From the NCBI RefSeq assembly GCF_023065955.2, contig NW_026622874.1, forward strand, positions 82,482,917 through 82,546,916: a stretch of 64,000 nt of DNA, given 5' to 3'. A program made the translations under genes and the position numbers. Source of the stretch: Ursus arctos (Eukaryota; Chordata; Mammalia; Carnivora; Ursidae). This document shows positions 1 to 10,700 of the stretch, one piece after another. The stretch's first letter is position 1; the number at the start of each line of letters is the position of its first letter. The notes under the pieces were generated by a model that saw only the letters and a program-made list of their open reading frames with translations, was not told the origin of the DNA and searched no databases.

Positions 1-74
1 CCGCTGGGCCCCCCATTCTGTGTAAGATAGCACAACAACTGAGTTTGGGTCTTTTTATTTTATTTGATCTTAGT

Positions 75-251
75 TTTTTAAAACATTTTATTTATTTGAG
101 AGAGCATGAGTGGGGCGGAGGGGCAGAGGGAGAGGGAGAATCAGACTCCCTACTGAGCGCGGAGCCCTATGAGGGGCTCAATCCCAGGACCCTGAGGTCA
201 TGACCTGAGCCAACAGCAGACCATTGATGGACTGAGCCACCCAGGTGTCTC
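75..251 (-). repeat. CAN-SINE
   Basis: Antisense: T-rich tail with 'attttatttattt', GA-rich body, then 'actgagccacccagg' (reverse of the tRNA-like head) on the right. Confidence 0.85.
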
Positions 252-275
252 GAGCACACCTTGCCTTGATGTTTC

Positions 276-464
276 TTTTTTTAAAGATATTTATTTTAGA
301 GAGAGAGAGCACACAAGTGGGGGGAGGGGCAGACGGAGAGGCAGAAAATCCCAAGCAGACCCCGCAATGAGCCTGATGCAGGGCTTGATCCCGTGATCTG
401 GAGATCATGACGGAGCTGAAATCAAGAGTTGGGTGTTTAACCAGCTGAGCCACCCAGGCGCCCC
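276..464 (-). repeat. CAN-SINE
   Basis: Antisense copy ending 'gagccacccaggcgcccc'. Confidence 0.88.
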
Positions 465-1556
465 ACACTTTGATCTTTTTAATGGCTGTGTACTGCTATA
501 CCAAGTGTATGGAATCCTCTCCCTGTGAATAGGCAAGTTACCGGCAATGCCCGAGGTTATGTGGCATTGTAAGCACAGACCCATCCTTGGGCTGCTCACC
601 TGCACACACCTGGGTAGGTGATCACGATGGCTGGGTCACAAGTCAATGAAGGTACTGCCAGGTGGCTGTCAAAGGTGACCGTACCTGCTTCCACTCCCCT
701 CAGTGTCTGAGAGGACCCACTTCTCAGGCCTCCATAAACACTTGTTTTACTTAACCTGATGGGTAAAATAGTATACCAGCAGTTTGCAGCTCATTTCAGG
801 GCTGTTGAGCTGTAATGAGCATAGTAACCTCAGTGAGCCGCTATTTCTTGGGGGACAGCGGTCTAGCCCAGGTGTGGGGCAGGAAAAAAGTTGGCTACTA
901 GTAGTCAAAACATTCCTCGTTGTCTTTTGTAAACAAGGAAATGGAGGTTCGCACAGTCAGCTGTGGATGGCAACCAGAGTCCCGGGAACAAATCTCCCTC
1001 CAGGAATTTTTGTATTGTGCTTTAAAAAGAAAAGTCAGTTGCATTAAACCCATCCGTTGCCAACAAGGCGTGGCGTGATTCTTTTCTGGGTTTGGCAAAA
1101 ACGTAATTTTGATCCTGTGAAATAACATGCTCTTAAATTCTGAAATACTTTTTTCCTTGATTTTTTTTTTCTTTTCATTTTTTCAGCCAGGAGGTAATTT
1201 CTCTTGATATTCCTCCCTGAATGGAGGGGAGTCGGGGAGCGTTTGAGTCACTGGTTAAGAGAGTGCAGTTGGAGAGCCATGTGTCCCCGGCAGAGCACAG
1301 AGCGCTGTTCACAGCAGCGGGAATATGAGAGGAAACAGTGGTACTTTTGTTTGTTTGTTTTAAGTGCAGAGGTTCAGGAACTGTTTTAGTTTTAAACATG
1401 TCTGTGGCAGGGTTATTTATAATGGAAAAATCGGTGACACGCTCAAATTCTAACAGCGGAGAACCACAGGTGAATGGTGACGTTAGTAGTGACTTAGCAC
1501 TTCCAGCTAACTTGTAAATTCATGATGTCATGTTTGTGTTTAAAAATGTAAGTCAT

Positions 1557-1770
1557 GGGGGCGCCTGAGTGGCTCAGTCGGTTGAGCGTCGGACTGTTGG
1601 TTTTGGCTCAGGTCATGATCTTTTGGGTCGTGGGATCCAGCCCCGTGTTGGGACCTGCTCAGCGAGGAGTCTGCTTGAAGATTCTCTCCCTCTGCCCCTC
1701 CCCACTTGTGCATGCGAACTCACGATCTTGTGCTCTCTCTCTTTCTCTCAAAGAAATAAATCTTTAAGAA
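1557..1770 (+). repeat. CAN-SINE
   Basis: Head 'ggcgcctgagtggctcagtc', CT-rich body, 'aaataaatcttt' tail. Confidence 0.88.
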
Positions 1771-1829
1771 AACTAAAATTAAAATAATAAATATTTAAGT
1801 GATGTGTTCTCTGCCTCTTGGAGTGTCAT

Positions 1830-2540
1830 CTTTTAGAGAATTCCAAATTTGTGCATTTTAAATGTGATCCAGCAGTTACACTTCCAAGAAATATGTCCTA
1901 CTGAGATCTTGCACGATTGCATAAGGGTTTAGATACGAGGGTGTTCACTTCAGGACTGCCTGTACTAGGGATTGTCAGAGAGAATCCAAGTATCCTTCAA
2001 CTGAGGTTAGAGAAGTACCTTAAGGTACATTTGTACAATTGCATGGGGTCAACCCAGCTGCCTGAACATAGGACATGGGAGGATATGCAAGGCCCCGTGT
2101 TAAGTGGAGAAGAGCAGAATGCTAGGGCTCTGGCCTGATGCTATACGCCTTTTGTGTTAACAAAAGCAGAGGAACAAACTTACAGAGAATCAACATCAGC
2201 CGTCAGCTGTGGTTGTCAGAGCAATGGGTCAGAAAGTACTTTCACTTTCTACTTCATATTCTGTAGTGTGTGTGGTTTTTTAATAGTAAGCAGATCATAC
2301 ATTTGGAATCAGGAAAATAATCACGATCACGATATATAAAGTACCGAGCCCCATGGGCCCACGCTCCTGAAAGGCTGTGAACTGTATTTACAGTGTGATT
2401 CCAGTCGTACAAAAAAATGCACAGGAAGGATCTGGAAAAGAACAAGTCCAGAGCATTGACGGTGCTCTGGGGGGTGGGGGCGCATGTGGCGGATTTGAAT
2501 TTTGTCTTTTCTCTTTCCTGAGTGTTTTCATTAAGTATGA
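1830..2540 (+). repeat. Old L1 3' end (diverged)
   Basis: Shows the usual order of L1 3' phrases ('gatccagcagttacacttcc', 'gaatccaagtatccttcaac', 'ttccagtcgtacaaaaaaatgc'), strongly diverged. Confidence 0.5.
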
Positions 2541-3519
2541 ATTCACTTCCAAATTGGAAGGAAGAAATTCTTTCTTTATTTTTGGGTTTTGCAGAGATTG
2601 GAATCCAAGCCCCAGTGAGGAAGCCCTAGCCCTTGTGAACCGTGCGAGTGCGTGTGTTTTTCAGAAAGCTCAGTTGCTCTGCTTTTTCTCCTCTGAGCAG
2701 GATCCCAGCCGTGAGGCTGAGGCTCAGGCCGGCGACACGCCTGGGGTGCGGTCTTGCCCGGGCCTGAGTCCGTGGGAAGCTGAGGGATCCCCCCGGTGGG
2801 TGAGGAGGTCTGGAATTGCTGCGGGTCTGACACCCAGTGTCCAGCCCCCCCATCCAGCCGCCTCCCCCGTGGCTCAGGCCTCTGGCCCAGAAAGGAGTTT
2901 TGGCCTCACAGATCCTGCGAGAGGCTGCGGGGTAGGGGTTTCTTTAGGGAAGGAGCAGGAAGAGGTTACGACCCAGTGCAGGTGGAGGAGTGTTGGGAGG
3001 GGACAGGGAAGGATTCCACTGTGGGATTATAAAATCAATAAAATGAGCTTTTTAAAACAAGGGGATTGGGTGATGATACTGCTGAGAATCCGCCTTATCT
3101 CCATTACATGCCTTGGTCATCTTTCCCAATTTTGAAAGTTTGGGGGGCTATCTTTGGTCCCCACAATGATGCAGGGGCACTAAGGTGTTGAGAAGGTGGA
3201 GGGCATGGATGCTAAAAACCTGAAATGGGCAAAGCAGTTCTGCATGACGAATATTCTTGCGTCCCCAGGACCTTGGACTGTCTCATGGGAATCTCTTCCT
3301 AATCATCTGAGCCCAGAACTTAGCGCTCTGTTAATGTAAAGATAACATATCTTTGGCGTGGTTGGAGATATTCTGAGTTTAGGAAGGTTGTGTTGTCTAC
3401 GATTTTCATTTAGAGCGATAAAATCGGGTATATTTATGATTTACACAATATTTACAAAAAGATGACGTTGACTCTGATAGGATCCAGAATTCCCACTAAT
3501 AGAGTAAGCACAGTCGTTT

Positions 3520-3860
3520 GAAAGGGCTCCTTAGCATTTTAAGTGGATGTAATCAAAATGTGTTTAACCAGTCCCCACATGTGGGCATTTGGGTTGAATT
3601 TGGTTTTGCACATGACGATGCTTCTTTATATATATATGTATGTGTATGTATATATATAATTGCAGATTTGTGTGTTTCTCTAGGACACGTTTCTAGATGT
3701 AAAATTGCTGAGTCAGAATACAGGAATTCACGTTTTTCATTCAGTACATTGCCTAGTTGCCTTTGGAGGAGGGTTAGACCCATTGACTGTGTGGGAGGGC
3801 ACCCGTTTCCCCATATCCCGGCCAGCACTAGTTATGAACAGTCATTAAAATGTTTACCAG
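3520..3860 (-). repeat. Old L1 fragment, antisense
   Basis: Phrases such as 'agatgtaaaattgctgagtcag' and 'tgcctagttgcctttggagg' are typical of reversed L1 3' sequence; it contains a short TA-rich stretch at 3626-3659. Confidence 0.5.
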
Positions 3861-3862
3861 TC

Positions 3863-4068
3863 TGGGGGCGACTGGGTGGCTCAGTCGGTTAAGCATCCAG
3901 CTCTTGATTTCAGCTCAGGTCATGATCTCGGGATCCAGGGATGGTGCCCAGAGTTGGGCTCCCCCAAGTGGGGAGTCCGCTTGAGATTCTCTCCCTCTCC
4001 CTCTGTCCCAACCCTCACTCACACATGCGCTTATGTTCTCTCTCTCTCCAAAATAAATAAATCTTTAA
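3863..4068 (+). repeat. CAN-SINE
   Basis: Head 'gactgggtggctcagtcggt' to 'aaataaataaatcttt'. Confidence 0.88.
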
Positions 4069-4084
4069 AATGTTTGCCAGTCCA

Positions 4085-4288
4085 CGAAGCACCTGGGTGG
4101 CTCAGTGGGTTAAGCGTCTGCCTTCAGCTCAGGTCATAATCCTGGGATCAAGCCCTGCATTGGCGGCGGGGGGGGAGGGGGGGGAGGTCCCTGCTCAGCA
4201 GGGAGCCTGCTTCTCCCTCTCTCTCTGCTGCTCCCCTTGCTTGCACTCTCTCTCTCTGTCAAATAAATAAAATCCTTTAAAAAAATAA
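4085..4288 (+). repeat. CAN-SINE
   Basis: Head 'gcacctgggtggctcagtgg' with an expanded G-run in the middle and an A-rich tail. Follows the previous copy after 16 bases. Confidence 0.88.
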
Positions 4289-4623
4289 GTTTGCCAGCCC
4301 AAACAAGGCAAGACTATTTTTTTATTTTCAACTTTTTGTTTACGGGTGAAGTGCTATGTGCTTTCCTATGTGTATTGTGTTTCTTTGGTTTCATAGTTAA
4401 AATATGTCACTTCTGCCCATGGGAAGCCTGTGCCCAGGTGAGAACAAATAGGGTCTTTTGGAACTCTGTTCCTGAAAGGATAATTGTAGGCAGTGTTTCT
4501 CTCTCACTGATGTTGTCTGCCTCCCCAGAGCTGGGAGACGCTTGGGAAATCATGGGGCGGGAGGAGGCTGGGGCGGCACTGCCTCGCAGACCCTGGTCTA
4601 ACATTTCCCTTCGCCTTCTGCAG

Positions 4624-4724
4624 GAAGCTTGGAAGCATGCGATCGAGAAGGCCAAACACATGCCTGACCCCTGGGCTGAGTTCCACCTGGAGGATATTGC
4701 CACGGAATGTGCCACACGTCACAG
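4624..4724 (+). CDS. EEF2K: EEF2K coding exon, residues 83-116: calmodulin-binding segment
   Basis: Encodes [18 protein letters not shown] and the following acidic stretch. In the family this is the calmodulin-targeting helix, with Trp85 as the main anchor; it is intact here. The acceptor is ttctgcag. The donor is CACAG|gtcggc, which keeps GT but has little of the usual gtragt, so this is a weak 5' splice site. The exon ends after two bases of Arg116, completed by the first G of the next exon. Confidence 0.95.
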
Positions 4725-7700
4725 GTCGGCAGCTTGTCTGGGGGTGCTGTGTGGCCCCAGGTCTCAAGGAGTCCTTGGGGGTATGGGTCCTGCTTCTGCT
4801 CAGTGAGGCCTGAGTACCTTTGGAGGTCAAGGGGAAGGGAATAATGATCATATCTGCCACTATTTGAGCATTTATGCATGCTTCAGGCGCTGTGCGTGAT
4901 CCCCTTTCTCGTCAGGGTGGTCCTCGAACGTACGTACACGTCAGGCAGGGCTGAGTCATGCTGCAGTAACAAATGCCCCAGAGGCTCAGTGCAGCAGCGG
5001 TGTACCTCTCACTTGAGTGAAGTTGGGTGAGAGCTCAGGGACCCTTGGGGGCCGCTCAGGCATCCAGGCTTCTCCCATCTCGTGGTTCCACTGTCTCACC
5101 ACGTGGCCCCTACAGTTGCCACCGAAGGGAGAGAGAACGCACGGAGATAGCATGTGAGCTTTTTGAGGCCTCGGCCCCAGGAAGATTCGCAAAATGGAAT
5201 TATGAGCGTCTGGAATTCCTATTTGGAAAGGTAGAGGGAGAGGAGTTATTTCAGGAGGTTTCAAGAAGAAAGAAAATAGCAAAAACCATAGAATACCATC
5301 ATCAAGGGTAACTAGGATGATAACAGCTCTGTGTATTGAATGCATGTGACAGGCACCGTTTGAAGCCCTCTATGTGTGTGTGTTCATTAAAAAAAAAAAA
5401 GCCTGAAGTAGGAATCATGTCAAGTATTTGGGACCACTCTTGAGAATCTGATGAGGGCCATCCTAGAACGTTGCACACGTATGTCTGATTTTGTGCATGA
5501 TATTAGAGGGCTCTTGGACCTATCCTGGATTTCACCCTCCTGTCCTATGACCTCCGTAGACCCCTCCAGTCTGAATCCTCTAAGCCAACACCCTGGGTCC
5601 CATAATTGCCCCAGGGGAGATAGAGGTTTGCCCAGCGTTACCCGGGTAGTTAATAAGCTAACCTTCTGACTCTCAGTTCAGTGTCTTTCAATTAGTCAGA
5701 ACTCTGTTTCAAATGCAGGTGACAGAAACCCAATTCATAGTCTTTAGCATAGAAAGGAATGTTTGGCTCACACATGTGGACTTCAGGTACGGCTGGTTCC
5801 AGATGCTACAGGGACACTTTGGGCTTTGACCTCAGATTAGACTCTCTTACATCAGTGGCACAGATGCCAAGAGCCCCGCATTTCATTTCACCCAACAGAG
5901 AAGGATCTTTTCCTTCTCAGATAATTTTAAAGAAAAGTTCCACAATGGAATGTCATCGGTCTGGCTTTGGTTACATGCCCCTCTCTGAACCAGTCACGTG
6001 CCAGGGAGCTTTGCTCTGATTGACCATGTCTAGATCACATTCTGCAAGCCAGAAGGTGTTGGGTTTCAGTTCCACCCAGTCCACATATTCTGAGAATGGA
6101 GGATGGTGGTTCTCCAAAGGGAAATTGGGGTGCTGTTACTGAAAGAAGAGGGACCTGATGCTAGGCAGGCAGAAACGGTGTAGCTTTCTGCATCTTTCTG
6201 CAACGTGTCCCTGCTCCTTCCTGTGAGGAGATGGCTTAGAGCCTGGCATGCACCCCCTCCCTGCTGCTGGAGGCCCACCTCCTAGCAGGCCCTGGGGGCT
6301 GTGCTGGCAGCTAAGGCCAGCATTGTGGGGGTCCCAGTAGGGCAGGGTATGGGCTCTGTTCCTCCCTCCCTATAAGGCCAGCATGGTGACTGGTCGGTGA
6401 CACATGGGCTCCAGGCTGAGGCACTCTCTCTACCAGGCAAATCTGTTTGAGGCCCAGCCAGGCCTAGAGCCAGGTTTGCTCTGGAAAGATTCCTAAGAAA
6501 GGAGAGATGGAATTGTTCTGGAACATTCTCTGTCTTGCTCTGCCTTGGGTGTCCTCCGGCAGCCCCTTCCTCGGCTGAACTCAAAAGAGACAGGGCCTCC
6601 CCTAGCCCTTCCTGCATCAGGACACCTTTGCTACCTGTACTGGGCCTCACACAGGTGCCTGGCAAGATGGAGCGTTCTGCCGCCTCCTGTCCCGGGACAC
6701 GCCATTTGTTGTGTAGACTAGTTAAAATAAAGATATTTATCCAGTTGTTCATCCAATGTGTGTGTATTAAGCTTCCACATGTAGCAGCCCCTGCAGTGAA
6801 GAAGACAGACACAGACCTGGCTTTATGAAGTTACAGTCCAGTGGGGGCGGGGGGGCGATAGGGAACAAGCCCACCCACAGCACAAGTGCTGGGCAACACC
6901 TTGGAGAGGAAAGGGAAGGAGGCCAGTGGGGGTCTGGGAGGGGAGAGTGTCCACAGACCCAACCTGGGAGGTCGGCTGGGCCTGTGGGTGGAGTGGTCTC
7001 GATCCCAAGGGCAGCGGGAAGCCGGGAAAAGTCTTTTCACTTTTAGCCAGTGGGTGAGGGGATCCTGTTAGCGATGCTGTGCCCTGGGGTGGCTTCTCTC
7101 TGCAGGTACAATGCTGTCACAGGGGAGTGGCTGGAAGATGAAGTTCTCATCAAGATGGCGTCTCAGGTGAGCTGTCCGTGGCCCAGTGGGGACAGAGCTG
7201 AGTGCAGATTCTTCTTGACCAGACTTCTGTCCCTGTTCCCTCCCCTTCACACTCACTTAATTGTTCTAACTTTGGGGCATTCTCTATATTACTGTGTATT
7301 TATTTTATTTTTTGTAATCATTTTATTGAGATACAATTCACCCACCATACAACATACCCATTTAAAGCGTACGGGTTCGGTGGTTTTTGGTATAGTCACA
7401 GAGCTGTGCAACCATCACCATGATGGATTCCAGAACATTTCACCGTCTCCAAAAGAAACCCCGTACTTAACCCACCAGCAGCCAGCCCCCAATGCGCTCG
7501 TCTCCCCCAGCCCTAGACGACCACCCATCTGCCCTGTCTCTATAGGCTTACCTCTTCTGGACATTTTATATATGTATCATACATCAAAAGATGATCCTTG
7601 GGACTCTTGTCAAAAATCAGTGGACCATAAATGCGTATATCGGTTTTCAGAAATTGCAGGTCACCGCCTAAACCTGAGCTGTAAAAGGGATTCAGTGGCT

Positions 7701-10700
7701 CGCAATCATCCTTTTGGGGGAGGGGGGAGGAATAGACTAGAAAATGGAGCACTTCCTGCATTGTCAGGGGGAGGATGGTTGTGCGAAACTTTTTTTCCAC
7801 ATGTCACACACTCAGAAAAGGGTACACCTTGATGAGTTTCACAAAGTGAATGCTCCGTGTAACCAGTGGCCCCCTGAACGCCCCCCCCCCCCCCCCCCCC
7901 GGCAACTACTCCCTTCCCCCAAGGCTAAGCACCAGCTCAGAATCTACCGCCCTGGAGTAGTTTGCCTGTTTGTGTTTTTCCTATAAATGGAGCCGTTCCG
8001 TATGTATTCTTTTGAATGTGGCTTCTTCTGCTCAGTGTTTTGTCTGTGACATTCATACTTGTTTTTGCTAGCCCTGTAATTTATAGAATAATACAGAATA
8101 ATAGAACAGAACAACAGAATATATTCATTCTCGTTGATGTATAGTATTCCGCCAAGTGAGTAGACCTGATTGATTTATCCATTATACTGTTGATGGACAT
8201 TTAGGTTGTTTCCACTCTTTTTCTCTCTTTTTCTTTTCTTTTTTTTTTTTTTTAAAGATTTTATTTATTTATTGGAGAGAGAGGGGTGGGGAGGGACAGT
8301 GGGAGATGGACAAGCAGACTCTGTGCTGAGTGTGGAGCCAGATGTGGGGCTCGATCCCACAACCCTGAGACCATGACCTGAGCTGAAATCAAGAGTCAGA
8401 CACTTAACTGACTGAGCTATCTAGGCACCCCTCCACTCTTTTTCTGTTACAGGAAACAGGAGGGCTGCAAAAACATTCTTTGACATGCACTGTTACCCCC
8501 ATAACATCTTTACCCCCTGGGGGTTCTTCCCCTCAGCCAGGGTGGGGGGATGGTGGTCTTGTCATCCCTGAAGCCTCCAGGTTAGAAGTTCAGTCAGGCT
8601 CTAGTGCTGGGGTGACGGAGGGAGGGCTCCGGAATTTTAGGATTGCGATGAGGTCCAGGTGTCCATGTGGTGGGTGATGTCCAAGGGGAGAATCTGTTCC
8701 TGACTCAGGACTGCTTCTGGGTGGGGCCTGGGGCCTGATAACCCTCTCTTTGGTGTCTTTCAGCCCTTTGGCCGTGGAGCGATGAGGGAGTGCTTCAGGA
8801 CGTAAGTGACTCAGCCTGGCTCTCGGGGACCCTGCCCAGACTCCCTCAGGCTCCTATGAGCGGGGGCATTGCGACATCTCTGGCCGAGAAACTGAGACCA
8901 CGGCCTCTGCTTCTTGTAGGCCAAGCATCTCTGTGTCTGGTCTCCATCGGCCACACATTTGCCCTGGCTGTGGGGATGGGCTGGGGGAGGACATGGAGTA
9001 TCCCACTGACCTCCGCTCTGGTGTTGGAGACCAACAGATGTGGGATAAGAGACCTTTAACTACATCCCTTAAGCCTCTTCCCAGCCCTTTGAAGGATGCA
9101 GTGGGTCAGGCTGGATCCCTGGTGGACCCAAGTACCCAGGCAGGCCCTCTGCTGTCCCCCCGCCCCCACCCCAGGAAGAAGCTTTCCAACTTCCTGCACA
9201 CTCAGCAGTGGAAGGGGGCTTCCAACTACGTGGCAAAGCGCTACATCGAGTCCGTGGATAGAGACGTGTACTTTGAGGATGTGCGTCTACAGATGGAGGC
9301 CAAGCTCTGGGGAGAGGAGTATAATCGGCACAAACCCCCCAAGCAGGTGTGTGGCACCCCTCCCTGCCACCTCCCCACACAAGGTGGCCAGGGATGGAGA
9401 CTGAAGACAAAGGCGACAGTGGTGCCGGTCATGGTCCCCTTCAAGGTCTTAACAGTAGCTAGTAATAGCCGTCACATATTGAGCACGATTCACTACATGC
9501 AGAGTCATATATTCCTAAAACGGAGCTCCGAGGTTGTTTGAGGTTGGAATGTTTTGATCCCATTTACAAATGGGATCTATTGGGGCACCTGGGTGGCACA
9601 GCGGTTGAGCGCCTGCCTTCGGCTCGGGGCGTGATCCCGGCGTTATGGGATCGAGCCCCACATCAGGCTCCTCTGCTATGAGCCTGCTTCTTCCTCTCCC
9701 ACTCCCCCTGCTTGTGTTCCCTCTCTCGCTGGCTATCTCTGTCAAGTAAATAAATAAAATCTTTAAAAAAAAAAAAAAAAAAACCAAAAAAAAACCAAAT
9801 GGGATCTGTTAGTCAGGATTTTTTTTGCAAATATTAGAAACCCACTCAAAGGGCTTAATGCTAAAAGGGAATTTATTGCCTCATGTAACTGAAAAATAGT
9901 GCTGGCCACAGATACGGCTGGATCCAGGACCAGACAGGATGTTGAGAATCTTCCCCCTTCTCTAGCCTTGATGTTCTGTGTGGCCTTGCTTGCAGGCAGC
10001 TTCTCAAGTTGGAATGGTGTGTTGGCCACAAGCAGCTGCAGGCTTACACGTTCTGTCTTCTCAGAAGCCTTGGTGGCATGACAACACCTGTTTTCCCAGA
10101 AGTTCCAAAGAAAGTCTCAGAACTGGGGTTCATTGGCTCTGATTAGGTCAGGTGCCTGTTGCTGAGCCAATCACAATAGCCAGGGGAGGGGATATGCAGA
10201 TTGGGCAGGCCTGAGCCCTGCGCTTGCCCTCAGAGGCAGCAGTGTGGGTCCTTCCCCCAGACTATGCAGACTGAGATTGGTGGCTCCCAGGAAAAAGCAG
10301 AGAAGGGGAGAATGGATAGCATGTCTGCCCCTGGGGAACCCCAGGCTCAAAGGGGTTAAGTGACCTATCGCAACAGGCAGCAAAAGAGCCAGGGCTCAAA
10401 TCCAGGTGTTCCAGGCCCCTGCCCAGTTGGCTTCTTCAGTTGAGCTCCTGGGGTGTTTAGTGACCTCAGGCCAAGCAGAATTTCCTGTTGCCTGTGGGCA
10501 TTTGAAAAACAGCCATGTCTGCCCTGCCTAAATTCACTGCTCAGCTCTCCCACTGTTTGAACACCTATGAGATAACATGGTACTGTCTCTTGGATGTCTT
10601 GAGAGAGCGCTTCCAAGAAGCCAGCAGAATTTGTTGAGTGCCTGCTGTTTGCGTGGCCCTTGATTAAGTGCACTTGGAGTAGACCCAAGAAGCCACAGTC

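Larger units (their letters stand above)
1..4623 (+). other. EEF2K: EEF2K intron upstream of the calmodulin-binding exon (partial)
   Basis: Non-coding. Holds two antisense CAN-SINEs (75-464), one sense CAN-SINE (1557-1770), an old L1 3' end (about 1830-2540), an antisense old L1 piece (about 3520-3860) and two sense CAN-SINEs in a row (3863-4288). The open frame at 2377-3135 is not conserved-looking. No exon was found, and the exon for residues 1-82 must lie to the left. Confidence 0.8.
7167..8763 (+). other. EEF2K: EEF2K intron with antisense L1 remnant and CAN-SINE
   Basis: Mostly an antisense old L1 3' region (about 7310-8220), broken by a 20-C run (7881-7900), then an antisense CAN-SINE (8239-8431). 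8440-8763 is unique sequence without visible features. Confidence 0.75.

Noticed and set aside
2377..3135. 252-codon open frame in the first intron
   Set aside because: Starts inside an old L1 end and runs through unrelated unique sequence; no domain, no splice logic and no recognised similarity.
7050..7832. 260-codon open frame spanning an EEF2K exon
   Set aside because: Only 7106-7166 is coding; the rest is read-through into the intron and an antisense L1.
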